64,000 bases of DNA from NCBI RefSeq assembly GCF_900103225.1, contig NZ_FNJH01000009.1:1-64000 (forward strand), given 5' to 3'. A program made the position numbers and the translations under genes. Shown here piece by piece: positions 36,868 to 46,630 of this stretch. The number at the start of each line of letters is the position of its first letter. Within the stretch, counting starts at the first letter, position 1. Under the pieces are notes generated by a model that ran no database searches, had not been told where the DNA came from, and saw only the letters and a program-made list of their open reading frames with translations. The stretch comes from Pseudomonas congelans. GTDB taxonomy: Bacteria > Pseudomonadota > Gammaproteobacteria > Pseudomonadales > Pseudomonadaceae.

Positions 36868-37275
36868 GTGGAAGAAGTCATTGAACAACTGCGTGAAGCA
36901 AATGAACCGGTTCCGGTTCCGCTTGAGCTGCCTGACGAAGACCAACTGGTCGAAATCGAGGAACAGCTGTTCATCAACATTCCGTTTGTCTTCAAGGAAT
37001 TTCTCCTGACAGTCAGCGATGTGGTGTATGGCAGCCTTGAACCCGTCACCGTAACCGATCCGCAGTCACACACCTACCTTCCGGAAGTGTGTGCAACCGC
37101 CTGGGATCTGGGCGTACCACGCGAGCTGATCCCGATCTGTCAGGACGGTGACGACTACTACTGCGTCGAGGAAGACGGCACTGTATTGCTGTGGTCCGCC
37201 GAAGAAGAACTGGTCACCGAAGACAGCTGGGAATCGGTCTGGCACTGGGCTCGGGATGTCTGGCTGGAAAGCTGA
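36868..37275 (+). CDS. SMI1/KNR4 (SUKH) family protein
   Basis: The 135-residue acidic cytosolic protein starts at GTG after GAGAGGAT. The SUKH pattern is visible: IEEQLFINIPFVFKEFLLTVSDVVYGSLEPVTV, then ELIPICQDGDDYYCVEEDGTVLLWS. Many SUKH proteins are immunity proteins for polymorphic toxins, but no toxin gene is adjacent. This locus is flanked by housekeeping genes, so a cellular role is as likely. Confidence 0.83.
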   Translation: MEEVIEQLREANEPVPVPLELPDEDQLVEIEEQLFINIPFVFKEFLLTVSDVVYGSLEPVTVTDPQSHTYLPEVCATAWDLGVPRELIPICQDGDDYYCVEEDGTVLLWSAEEELVTEDSWESVWHWARDVWLES

Positions 37276-37312
37276 GACACCCAGCCGCGCGCGTTTGAAG
37301 GATCTCCGGGCG

Positions 37313-39076
37313 CTAATGCCCGGGGGATTCCGGATGATTCCCCAGCGTCTCAAGCAACGCAATCTGCATCCGTGTATGAACACGAATCAGCCAGCGCCAC
37401 AACAATGCAGCGACAAGCGCAGCAACCAGAGCAACCACCAGCAGCAGTTCGTTGGCCGGCAGGATGCTTGCCGACAACGCCGCCAGCATCACGAAAATCA
37501 CCACCAGCGATAACAACGGAATCACCTCGGCCACGACCTTGCGCACGCGCACGGTATGACGGCCCGCCATCTCGGGTTTCACGCCCATTTCCGCCAGCAG
37601 CATCGACAGCGCCTTGAGCTTGCGGTACGCGGCAATCAGAAACGGCAGTGACAGCAACAATGCGGCGCCGCAGATCCAGGCTTTCTGATGGCTGACATCG
37701 CCTACCCACTCGCTCATGTAGCCACCAAGACGCTCGGCAAAATAGCCGCCGCTGAAAAATATCGCCATCACCAGCGCCAGGTTGACGCCGACCTGCAAGA
37801 GAATCCGCCTGATCATCCCGGCAAGCACTGCACTCTGCCCTTGCGGCTGGATGCTGCGCAGCCACTCGCCGTACATGCCGAACACTCGTGCAACGCGCCG
37901 GGGCATGATCGCCGCCAGCTTGAGCGACAACGGGTCCGCGCCGCGAATCAGGTACGGTGTCAGCAAGGTGGTGATGGCGGATACGGCGACTGCCACCGGG
38001 TACAGAAAGTCGCTGGTGACCTGCAGGGTCATGCCCAGCGCCGCGATGATGAAGGAAAACTCGCCAATCTGTGACAGTCCCATGCCCACGCGCAGCGAGG
38101 TACGACCATCGTTGCCTGCGATGAAGGCGCCCAGGCCGCAGGACAACATCTTGCCCAGCACCACGGCAACGGTAATGACGGCGATCGGCCAGGCGTATTG
38201 CAGCAGGATGCCCGGATCGATCATCAAACCGATGGCGACGAAAAAGATCGCGCTGAACATGTCGCGAACCGGTTCGATCAGACGCTCGATCTTCAGCAGC
38301 TCACGCGACTCGGCCATGATCGCGCCGATCAGGAAGGCACCCAGCACCATGCTGTATTCCAGCTTGACCACCAGCAGGCAGAAGCCGAAACACAGGCCCA
38401 GCACGGTGATCAGCAGCATCTCGTTGCTCTCGAATCTGGCGACATAGGACAGCAATCGAGGCACCACAAGGATCCCGACCACCAGCGCCACGATCATGAA
38501 CAGCGACAGCTTGCCCACAGTGGAGAACACTTCTCCGGAACTGACCGAGCCGCTGACCGCGATGCCGGACAGCAGCGCGATAATGCCGATGCCGAGAATG
38601 TCCTCCACGATCAACACGCCGAAGATCAACTGGGCAAAGCGCTGGTTTTTCATCTTCAAGTCGTTGAGCGCCTTGACGATGATGGTGGTGGAAGAGATCG
38701 CCAGAATCGCGCCGAGAAACAGCGAATCCATGGCTTTCCAGCCAAAGAACTGTCCGATCTCGTAACCGATCCAGATCATCAGAGCAATTTCCAGAAAGGC
38801 CGCGATGAACGCTGTGGCGCCGACCTTGAACAACTTGCGCAGGCTGAACTCCAGCCCGAGGCAGAACATCAGGAAGATCACTCCCAGCTCGGCCAGAATT
38901 TTGATGGTGTCTTCGTCATGGATCAGACTGAATGGCGGAGTGTGCGGACCGATGATGAACCCGGCAACGATATAGCCCAGTACCACCGGCTGCCTGAGGC
39001 GATGGAACAGAATGGTTACCACACCGGCCACCAGCATGATCACTGCCAGATCCTGAATGAAATTGATGGCATGCAT
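37313..39076 (-). CDS. CPA2-family (Kef-type) cation:proton antiporter
   Basis: The 587-residue protein has a 12-helix Na+/H+ exchanger domain in residues 1-390 (LRQPVVLGYIVAGFIIGPHTPPF; FCLGLEFSLRKLFKVG; GMGLSQIGEFSFIIA). Instead of a nucleotide-binding TrkA-N domain there is a C-terminal region with about four further helices and a charged end. The start at ATG 39076, with AAGGAG upstream, is preferred to the earlier in-frame start. It may exchange K+ or Na+ for protons; the ion is not predictable. Confidence 0.9.
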   Translation of the reverse strand: MHAINFIQDLAVIMLVAGVVTILFHRLRQPVVLGYIVAGFIIGPHTPPFSLIHDEDTIKILAELGVIFLMFCLGLEFSLRKLFKVGATAFIAAFLEIALMIWIGYEIGQFFGWKAMDSLFLGAILAISSTTIIVKALNDLKMKNQRFAQLIFGVLIVEDILGIGIIALLSGIAVSGSVSSGEVFSTVGKLSLFMIVALVVGILVVPRLLSYVARFESNEMLLITVLGLCFGFCLLVVKLEYSMVLGAFLIGAIMAESRELLKIERLIEPVRDMFSAIFFVAIGLMIDPGILLQYAWPIAVITVAVVLGKMLSCGLGAFIAGNDGRTSLRVGMGLSQIGEFSFIIAALGMTLQVTSDFLYPVAVAVSAITTLLTPYLIRGADPLSLKLAAIMPRRVARVFGMYGEWLRSIQPQGQSAVLAGMIRRILLQVGVNLALVMAIFFSGGYFAERLGGYMSEWVGDVSHQKAWICGAALLLSLPFLIAAYRKLKALSMLLAEMGVKPEMAGRHTVRVRKVVAEVIPLLSLVVIFVMLAALSASILPANELLLVVALVAALVAALLWRWLIRVHTRMQIALLETLGNHPESPGH

Positions 39077-39367
39077 GATGGCGAAGCTCCTTGTGATGAT
39101 GACGTTGCAAGCCGATATCGCCGTGCCCTTCAGGGCGACAGCTATCCTTTTCGTCACTAAAATCCTATAAAGACGTAGGAAAAAACCCGATCCACAGGTT
39201 TTTGCAGGTTAACACCGCCCCCTTCGACATAAAGGCGGTGCAATATATGGAAACAGATAGTTATGACGCGTGACGGCCGCCTGCTGGCCAGCGTCCCGAT
39301 AACTGTCGCAAGCCCCTTGAGCGCCAGCATAGGCGCCCCTTGAACACCTTGACCGTGTGAGTACGCT

Positions 39368-39853
39368 ATGGAACCCGGAAACGCCCAGCTGTCGATGACT
39401 GTATTGATGACCCCGGACATGGCCAACTTCTCTGGCAACGTACACGGCGGCACATTGCTCAAGTACCTGGACGAAGTGGCCTACGCGTGTGCCAGTCGCT
39501 ACGCCGGGCGCTATGTGGTGACGCTGTCGGTAGACCAGGTGATTTTCCGTGAGCCGGTGCATGTCGGCGAACTGGTGACCTTTCTCGCCTCGGTCAATTA
39601 CACCGGCAACACGTCCATGGAGGTGGGCATCAAGGTGGTCACCGAAAATATCCGCGAGCGCTCGGTACGTCATTCCAACAGCTGCTTCTTCACCATGGTT
39701 GCCGTGGACGACAATCGCAAGCCCGCCAGCGTCCCGCCCCTGGAGCCCGAATCGGCCGATGCCAAGCGACGTTTCATCCAGGCGCAGCAACGCCGCCAGA
39801 TTCGTCAGGAACTGGAAAAGCGTTATCAGGACATCAAGGAAGAAGCGTTGTAA
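39368..39853 (+). CDS. Acyl-CoA thioesterase (YciA/BACH-like hot-dog fold)
   Basis: The 161-residue cytosolic enzyme has the motif MANFSGNVHGGTLLKYLDEVAYACASRYAG, in which the Asp of YLDE is the usual catalytic acid, and VTLSVDQVIFREPVHVGELVTF. The C-terminus is a basic/acidic helix (RRFIQAQQRRQIRQELEKRY). It is longer than the 11053 homologue and closer to the broad-specificity acyl-CoA hydrolases. The 290-bp region 39077-39367 upstream shows no other gene. Confidence 0.88.
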   Translation: MEPGNAQLSMTVLMTPDMANFSGNVHGGTLLKYLDEVAYACASRYAGRYVVTLSVDQVIFREPVHVGELVTFLASVNYTGNTSMEVGIKVVTENIRERSVRHSNSCFFTMVAVDDNRKPASVPPLEPESADAKRRFIQAQQRRQIRQELEKRYQDIKEEAL

Positions 39854-39859
39854 GAGGCA

Positions 39860-39883
39860 GACTCGGGCACGGATGCCCGAGTC
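39860..39883. terminator. Hairpin between convergent thioesterase and pdxY
   Basis: GACTCGGGCA - CGGA - TGCCCGAGTC is a perfect 10-bp stem with a tetraloop in the 47-bp convergent gap. There is no T-run, but the position supports bidirectional termination. Confidence 0.65.
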
Positions 39884-39900
39884 GTCGATGGCAGCCGGGC

Positions 39901-40767
39901 TTACAGACGCACGGCGTCGAACCTGACCCGCGGATGCGCAATACGATCCTGAGCACGCACCAGTTCCAGCTCGTAGCTGCCACAGGCCTGGGTTTCCAGC
40001 AGCACTTCGTGGACTGCGGCCGCAGCGAACTCGAACGCGGCAACCAGATCGTCGCCCAGCAGCACACGCGACAGAAACAACCCGGAGGTCAGGTCGCCCA
40101 CGCCGACCGGCTGCCGCGGAAACGCCAGTAACGGCCGACGCAGGTGCCAGCTGGCCTCGGCGGTGACCAGCAGCATTTCAAAACCATCGGCGGCCTTGCC
40201 GGGGTAATCGAGGTGTTTCACCACAACCGCTCTGGGACCACGCGCCAGCAAGGCCCGCGCCATCGCCAGGCAGTCGTGTAGTGATTCGGGCTTGCGCCCC
40301 GAGAAGCTGTCCAGTTCCAGTTGATTGGGGCACATGAAGTCCGCCATGGCCGCCGCTTCCTGCAGCAGGAAATCACTGACTTCGGGCGCTACGATGCAGC
40401 CTTTTTCAGGATGGCCCATCACCGGGTCGCACAGGTACAGCGCTTTCGGATTGGCCGCCTTGATGCGTGCCACGCCCGTGAGAATCGCCCTGCCCTGCGC
40501 CGCACTGCCCAGATACCCCGACAGCACCGCGTCGCAGTTGCCCAGCTCGCCGATGGCGGCAATCCCGTCGATCAGCGCAGGAATCTGTTGCGGGGCCAGT
40601 ACTTCGCCGGTCCACTGCTTGTACTGCGTGTGGTTGGAGAACTGCACCGTGTTGAGCGGCCAGACGTTGACCCCGATACGCTGCATCGGGAACACCGCTG
40701 CGCTGTTGCCGGCGTGGCCGAATACCACATGGGACTGGATGGCGAGCAAATGAGGCGTACGTTTCAT
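39901..40767 (-). CDS. pdxY: Pyridoxal kinase PdxY
   Basis: This 288-residue ribokinase-family enzyme phosphorylates pyridoxal in the vitamin B6 salvage pathway. The start MKRTPHLLAIQSHVVFGHAGNSAAVFP contains the conserved substrate loop. VNVWPLNTVQFSNHTQY, CDPVMGHPEKGC and the catalytic loop VGVGDLTSGLF (here G-x-G-D) are all present. ATG 40767 is chosen for the family N-terminus; the long upstream extension is unlikely. Confidence 0.96.
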   Translation of the reverse strand: MKRTPHLLAIQSHVVFGHAGNSAAVFPMQRIGVNVWPLNTVQFSNHTQYKQWTGEVLAPQQIPALIDGIAAIGELGNCDAVLSGYLGSAAQGRAILTGVARIKAANPKALYLCDPVMGHPEKGCIVAPEVSDFLLQEAAAMADFMCPNQLELDSFSGRKPESLHDCLAMARALLARGPRAVVVKHLDYPGKAADGFEMLLVTAEASWHLRRPLLAFPRQPVGVGDLTSGLFLSRVLLGDDLVAAFEFAAAAVHEVLLETQACGSYELELVRAQDRIAHPRVRFDAVRL

Positions 40768-40885
40768 GGGGGGCGGAATCCTGAACACGATGCAAATGCA
40801 ATAATGAGAAATATAAGTCGCGCAGTATGGCTGTAAATCACTCAGGACAGTTAAGCTGACGACTCCTACGCTGGAGCACTCTGTC

Positions 40886-41278
40886 ATGCTGACCCTGGGA
40901 AACATCTTCGTGCTGATGCTGTTCGCGAGCGCCGCGGCCTGGTGGTGGCACGCCCATGGTCTGCGCGAAAAGGCGCTGGCACGCGTCAAGCAGCACTGCG
41001 CACGCCTTGAGCTGCAACTGCTGGACGACGCGGTTGCCCTGCGCCGCCTTACCTTTGCCCGCGACGCTCAGGGCCGCAAACGTCTGGCCCGCGTGTATGG
41101 CTTCGAGTTCACGGTGACCGGCGAGCAACGTCACCCAGGCACGATCACAATGTTCGGCGCGCACACGGCGCAAATCGAACTGGCGCCCTACCCGTTTGAA
41201 ATCAAAACACCACCGCCCAGCGCTGAAGTTATTCAGATGAGCGAATGGCGTCAATCGCATCAGAAATGGAAGCAGTAG
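40886..41278 (+). CDS. DUF3301 single-pass membrane protein
   Basis: The 130-residue protein has one N-terminal membrane segment (IFVLMLFASAAAWWWHA, about 7-23) and a cytosolic or periplasmic domain with LELQLLDDAVALRRLTFARDAQGR and RVYGFEFTVTGEQRHPGTITM, typical of DUF3301. It is conserved in gamma-proteobacteria without known function. It is separate from pdxY, from which it diverges by 118 bp. Confidence 0.87.
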   Translation: MLTLGNIFVLMLFASAAAWWWHAHGLREKALARVKQHCARLELQLLDDAVALRRLTFARDAQGRKRLARVYGFEFTVTGEQRHPGTITMFGAHTAQIELAPYPFEIKTPPPSAEVIQMSEWRQSHQKWKQ

Positions 41279-41339
41279 CCGCGCACGGCTCTCGTTGCGG
41301 CGATTCAGCGCTCATGTCCATGCGTAAACCTGACTGACT

Positions 41340-41395
41340 AGCGTGCCAATGCTCCGCGTTGGCATGCCGTTCCGGACACTCTGCGTTCGGCCCTC
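41340..41395. repeat. Dispersed palindromic spacer repeat
   Basis: GCGTGCCAATGCTCCGCGTTGGCATGCCG is a dyad (TGCCAA..TTGGCA) followed by TTCCGGACACTCTGCGTTCGG. It is related to the array at 58415 and fills the gap between the convergent DUF3301 and CobW genes. Confidence 0.65.
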
Positions 41396-41414
41396 AGTTG
41401 CCTACTGGCACCAG

Positions 41415-42386
41415 TCACGCCAGACACTCCGCCATCTGCGCCTGCAACTTATCCCCATCCTGCGCTGTGGAAAAGATCAATTCCAGGCGTGAGTCCTGAC
41501 GCCATTCGCTGATTTGCCAGGCCAACGGGGCCCCGTCGACCACGTTGCCGGAATACCAGCCGCCCTCGCTGTGGATAACCATCTTGGCCCGCCGCCACGC
41601 AAGGCTTTCCAGCCAGTGCAGAATGCGCTGCAGGTCGAAGCGCTGCGAGGGATGCCAGCGCCAGCCGATGCTCCAGCCGTCAGCACTGACCTGACTCAGA
41701 CAGATCGGCACTTTACGGTCGGTCCATAGCGCAGGCACGTGGCCGACGCCATTGGGCAGCATCAGCTTATCCACAGCCTGTTTATCCACAGCGGTGCCGC
41801 TGGCGAACCCCGGCACGCGGCTCAGGGGCAACTCCCCGTGACGGGTCCAGATCAAGGTGTGCGGCAGCAACCGTTCGGCCAATGCCTGGCGAGAGGCGTC
41901 ATCCAGTTGCTCGGACTTGTTCATGACCACTAGCCCTGCATGCGCCAGTGCTTCCTGCTGAGTGTTCGGCAACGGTTGTCCGGCGAGCATTGCCTGCGCG
42001 TCCAGCACCACCACGCCGGGCTGAACATCCAGCACGCCGCGCCACGGTGCTTCGCGCAATTGCGTCATCAGTTGTGCGGGATGGCCCAGCCCCGAAGGCT
42101 CGATCAACAGACGGTCTGGCCGGGCCTTGCGCAATAAACGACCCAGACCGATCTGGAATGGCACGCCATTGACGCAACACAGGCAGCCGCCAGCCACTTC
42201 GCCAAGTGCGATACCATCGGCATCCACGGTCAGCAGCGCGGCGTCCAGGCCGATCTGGCCGAACTCGTTGATCAGTATGGCCCAGCGCTCATGGGCAGGT
42301 TTCTGCGCCAGCAGGCGCTTGATCAGGCTGGTCTTGCCGGCGCCCAGCGGGCCACCGATGACATGCGTCGGTATGTTTTGCAGCAT
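41415..42386 (-). CDS. CobW/COG0523-family GTPase (putative metallochaperone), first paralogue
   Basis: The 323-residue P-loop GTPase has Walker A GGPLGAGKTS, the family metal motif GGCLCCVNG (CxCC) and the guanine-specificity VVMNKSEQLD, with a C-terminal CobW domain. Zinc-type members supply metal to client enzymes during starvation. ATG 42386 gives the family start MLQNIPTHVIGGPLG. Its DNA encodes a short AVDKQAVDKL repeat, which creates two TTATCCACA sequences. No clear Zur box precedes it, unlike the second CobW gene. Confidence 0.88.
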   Translation of the reverse strand: MLQNIPTHVIGGPLGAGKTSLIKRLLAQKPAHERWAILINEFGQIGLDAALLTVDADGIALGEVAGGCLCCVNGVPFQIGLGRLLRKARPDRLLIEPSGLGHPAQLMTQLREAPWRGVLDVQPGVVVLDAQAMLAGQPLPNTQQEALAHAGLVVMNKSEQLDDASRQALAERLLPHTLIWTRHGELPLSRVPGFASGTAVDKQAVDKLMLPNGVGHVPALWTDRKVPICLSQVSADGWSIGWRWHPSQRFDLQRILHWLESLAWRRAKMVIHSEGGWYSGNVVDGAPLAWQISEWRQDSRLELIFSTAQDGDKLQAQMAECLA

Positions 42387-42438
42387 GGAATCACTTTTGG
42401 CGAATGCGTGGTTCATTGAAGAGCAAGGAAGGATAACG

Positions 42439-42813
42439 ATGCAAGTAATCCGGCTGTCTGCCCGCCTGGCGTTGATGCTGCTGACGGTGTCTTCCAGTTC
42501 GGCATGGGCTGAAGCGTGTCTGGTCCACAGCCAGGCCGAAAGGCTCGACGTGAAGGTATGCCAGGAAAATATCAACATCCCGGCAAACCTGTTTCACGAC
42601 AGCTTCTGCCAGCCGCAACTGGCCGGGCAGAAGACCGAGACCAGCTACTCGCAACAATGCCCGACAGGTGCGTTCGGTGTCTGCCGCAATGCGCAGGTTG
42701 CCAATATGCCGTATCGCGAGCACATCCACTATTACGGCGTCGCCGGTGACGCGCTGTACCTCAAGCCCTTCTGCGAAGGCCAGAGCAAGGGGCAGTGGAT
42801 TACCCCTGACTGA
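42439..42813 (+). CDS. Small exported cysteine-containing protein, unknown function
   Basis: The 124-residue protein has a signal peptide (residues 1-24, ending SSSAWA) after a good AAGGAAGGA ribosome site. The mature part has six cysteines, suggesting disulfides in the periplasm. I do not recognise the family. It is divergent from the first CobW gene by 52 bp and converges on the DUF1826 gene with two bases between stops, so its surroundings suggest a link to metal homeostasis. Confidence 0.7.
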   Translation: MQVIRLSARLALMLLTVSSSSAWAEACLVHSQAERLDVKVCQENINIPANLFHDSFCQPQLAGQKTETSYSQQCPTGAFGVCRNAQVANMPYREHIHYYGVAGDALYLKPFCEGQSKGQWITPD

Positions 42814-42815
42814 CC

Positions 42816-43465
42816 TCAGGCCAGCCAGTCCAGCGTCAGAATCAACCTGCGCTCGTTGCGCAGCAATTGCGGCGAGCGATGGATCAGGCCGAAACCTTCA
42901 TTGCCGTGCCAGCGCTCGCCCTTGAGCAGCGCCACTTCACCACTATTGATCTGCTGGATATGGGCAGCGTCCGTCGGCTCGGCGTCCAGACGCCCCAGTT
43001 GTTTGCGATCCATCACCCCTTCATGCAGCCACTGACTGCCAACCCCGCCGTAAGTGGTGATGAGACGTACCGGCACGTGGTCGACATGGAAGCGCGGGCA
43101 CATGGCCTTGTCGAGCACCCGCAGGCGCAGGCCAACGCATTCGGCGCCCAGCAGGCAGGCATAGGCGCCTACCAGCCAGGAAACGTCGGCAACGAACCCC
43201 TGATAGCCCTGCAGATCGGAATAGCCCGATGCCAGCGTGCTCAAGTCAGGCTCGACCTCACCGCCCTGCACTTCCAGGGTCATGGACTCGGCTAGAGGCT
43301 CGTCCATCGACAGGAGCAAGGCACCGAAATCCTCTATGTGCGCAGGCAATTGACGCTGCCAGAGCGCAAGGTTGACGCCGTCCTGCAGAATCTCGCCCAA
43401 CACGTCGGGCGTAACACCCTGCGCCTGCCGGACTGCGGTTTCAGGTTTAAAACGATAAGCCAGCA

Positions 43466-43466
<1 letters not shown>
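42816..43466 (-). CDS. DUF1826 protein coupled to CobW
   Basis: The 216-residue protein starts MLAYRFKPETAVRQAQG. Its ATG overlaps the stop of the upstream CobW gene by one base (TGATG), so translation is coupled. DUF1826 features include FHVDHVPVRLITTYGGVGSQWL and LLKGERWHGNEGFGLIHRSP, whose histidines could bind a metal. DUF1826 genes commonly accompany zinc-starvation CobW genes, but no activity has been established. Confidence 0.85.
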
Positions 43467-44674
<1,208 letters not shown>

Positions 44675-44763
44675 CAGGATTCTCCAGGCAGCTGCAAGGT
44701 TTGAACCTTGTTCATGTCGGCTACGACGAATCCCTCAGGCAGCCAACTCTAATCACAACAGGA

Positions 44764-44778
44764 TGTTATATTATAACA
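44764..44778. promoter_or_regulatory. Zur box, perfect palindrome
   Basis: TGTTATA-T-TATAACA is a perfect 7-1-7 palindrome matching the gamma-proteobacterial Zur consensus (GTTATAnnATAAC type). It lies between the divergent CobW (start 44674) and small exported protein (start 44815) genes and could repress both when zinc is sufficient. Confidence 0.85.
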
Positions 44779-44814
44779 ACCCGAAATAGCTATGGCCTTG
44801 GCGAAGGGATCTTC

Positions 44815-45198
44815 ATGAGACAGGTTTTAACAGGTTTGCTGGCAATGCTGATCAGCGTGCATTTGATGGCTGCACCACCAAGACCCTCCGCCGATCTCGC
44901 CACCTGCACGCGCAGCGCGACGCTGCTGGCGTGCAGCGATGCTCAAGGCAATAGCTACAGCGTGGCCACCGCCGGATCAACGACCTGGTTGAAGGGGTAC
45001 GAGGTACTCGACAAGCGCCGCTGGGCGCAGACCAACAACCGCTATGGCCAGTTGACGTTTTTTACCGGGCTGGCGTCTGATGGCGAGGCTTGGGTAGGCA
45101 CTGTGCAGCGTGTGGGCTGGACGACAATCACCCGGGTATCCAGCTCAAGCGGCACGCGCAGCAAGATCACCTGCAGCCGCTTGAACGGCTGCCGATGA
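44815..45198 (+). CDS. Small exported protein divergent from CobW, unknown function
   Basis: The 127-residue protein has a signal peptide (LLAMLISVHLMAA, cleavage near residue 20) and a mature domain with cysteine pairs (LATCTRSATLLACSD; ITCSRLNGC). I do not recognise the family. The start at ATG 44815 has AAGGGA upstream and is 36 bp from the Zur box. It converges on the amidase gene with five bases between stops. It is likely a zinc-starvation-induced envelope protein. Confidence 0.72.
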   Translation: MRQVLTGLLAMLISVHLMAAPPRPSADLATCTRSATLLACSDAQGNSYSVATAGSTTWLKGYEVLDKRRWAQTNNRYGQLTFFTGLASDGEAWVGTVQRVGWTTITRVSSSSGTRSKITCSRLNGCR

Positions 45199-45203
45199 GC
45201 CGA

Positions 45204-46430
45204 TCAGACCGGCTGTTCCTGCTTCTGCGCCTGCAGCCAGGCCATGTGCGAGTCGACTGGCGGGTTACGCTGGAAATAGCGCTGCAAGCCTTCGAACAGC
45301 CCATCGGCAACGGCCTGTTGATGACGCGCAGTGACCAGGCGCTGGCTGTCGCGGCTGTTGGAGATGAAGCCGGTCTCGACCAGAATCGACGGCACATCGG
45401 GTGATTTGAGAACGGCAAACCCGGCCTGTTCAACGCGCTTCTGATGCAGCGTGGTGATGCCTTCGAGGCTGCCCAGAACGGTGTGGCCCAATTGCAGACT
45501 GGCTGCAATGGTGGCGTTCATCGACATGTCGAGAATCACCCCGGCAAGCATCGGGTCCTTGTCTTTCAGGTTGAGCAGCGACGTGGCACCCAGCAAGTCA
45601 GCGCCGTTTTCCCGCTGAGCCATGAAGCGCGCTGTTGCAGACGTTGCACCGCCTTCGGAAAGGGCAAACACCGAAGCACCCGATGCCGTCAGACGAGGCG
45701 CAGCATCGGCGTGCACGGAGATGAACATGTCGGCGTTGGACTTGTGCGCGAACTCGACGCGCTTGCGCAGCGGTACGAAAAAGTCATCGTTGCGCACCAG
45801 ACGTACGTCGAAGCCCTTCTCACGCTTCAAGCGTCTGGCCAGCAACTGAGCAATGGACAACACCACATCTTTTTCGCGTTCACCCCGCGACCCTACCGCG
45901 CCAGGATCCTTGCCGCCATGACCGGCATCGACCACCACCATGATGTCGCGTCCGGTGTGCGCCTTGTTGGTCGGGATCGGCACAGGTACCGGCGGCGGCA
46001 GCTCAGCCATCTGCACAGGCGCATGGGCCGTGGAACTCATGTCCAGCACCAGTCGATGCCCCTGACCGCCTTCCGGGCCGAGCAGGAAACTGTTGAGCTG
46101 TACCGGGGCGGTGAGGTCCAGCACGATGCGTGTGTCGTCACCCTGGCCGTAGTGCCCGGAACGAATCGATTTTATGACGGTACGGTCCAGCGCCAACTGA
46201 CTGAAGTCGCCGGTCAGCCGCGAACCGCTGACGTCGATGATCAGGCGGTCGGGGGCTGTCAGTGTGAAGGTTTTGTATTGCACCGGGCCGCTCAGGTCGA
46301 GGACCAGTCGCAGCTTGTCGTTGGTACGCCAAAGGCGGGCGTTACGAATCTGCGTGGCGTAGGCACCCAACGGCAACGTCAGGGCCGCGCTGGCCAGCAG
46401 CATGTTGAGCAACACTTGGCGTCGGTGCAT
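45204..46430 (-). CDS. N-acetylmuramoyl-L-alanine amidase (AMIN + amidase_3), zinc enzyme
   Basis: The 408-residue cell-division-type amidase cleaves peptidoglycan side chains in the periplasm. A twin-arginine-like signal (MHRRQVLLNMLLAS) is followed by an AMIN domain (about 25-130) and the catalytic domain from about 165, with the zinc ligands VVDAGHGGKDPG, E in REKDVVL, H in SVHADA and the catalytic VETGFISN. It lies in the zinc island next to a possible Zur site. Zinc-starvation paralogues of this enzyme are known in Pseudomonas Zur regulons, so this may be the back-up copy. Confidence 0.92.
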   Translation of the reverse strand: MHRRQVLLNMLLASAALTLPLGAYATQIRNARLWRTNDKLRLVLDLSGPVQYKTFTLTAPDRLIIDVSGSRLTGDFSQLALDRTVIKSIRSGHYGQGDDTRIVLDLTAPVQLNSFLLGPEGGQGHRLVLDMSSTAHAPVQMAELPPPVPVPIPTNKAHTGRDIMVVVDAGHGGKDPGAVGSRGEREKDVVLSIAQLLARRLKREKGFDVRLVRNDDFFVPLRKRVEFAHKSNADMFISVHADAAPRLTASGASVFALSEGGATSATARFMAQRENGADLLGATSLLNLKDKDPMLAGVILDMSMNATIAASLQLGHTVLGSLEGITTLHQKRVEQAGFAVLKSPDVPSILVETGFISNSRDSQRLVTARHQQAVADGLFEGLQRYFQRNPPVDSHMAWLQAQKQEQPV

Positions 46431-46489
46431 GGAACGTCTCAAAGAGCAAATTGAGCATCCCGGCTCACGAAGGGTTCATCCACATCATT

Positions 46490-46504
46490 AGTAACAATAT
46501 AACA
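46490..46504. promoter_or_regulatory. Degenerate Zur-box-like sequence upstream of the amidase
   Basis: AGTAACAATATAACA keeps the right half (TATAACA) of the perfect Zur site at 44764 but differs at four of eight bases in the left part. It is 60 bp before the amidase start. Supported by context only. Confidence 0.45.
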
Positions 46505-46597
46505 TGCAGTTACGGACGAAAGATGAGGCCCTTCATGAAGATTAAGTCATCTGAAACGCTGTCAGAGGCGACAAAAAATCATCACCCCTACGCAGCG

Positions 46598-46613
46598 TGT
46601 TCCACGTGGAACA
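46598..46613. other. parS centromere-like site (ParB binding)
   Basis: TGTTCCACGTGGAACA is a perfect 16-bp palindrome identical in its core (GTTCCACGTGGAAC) to Pseudomonas parS sites bound by ParB for chromosome segregation. It sits in the 200-bp gap between the amidase and DUF3617 genes and marks this region as origin-proximal. Confidence 0.88.
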
Positions 46614-46630
46614 TAACTGTCTGAATTTGA

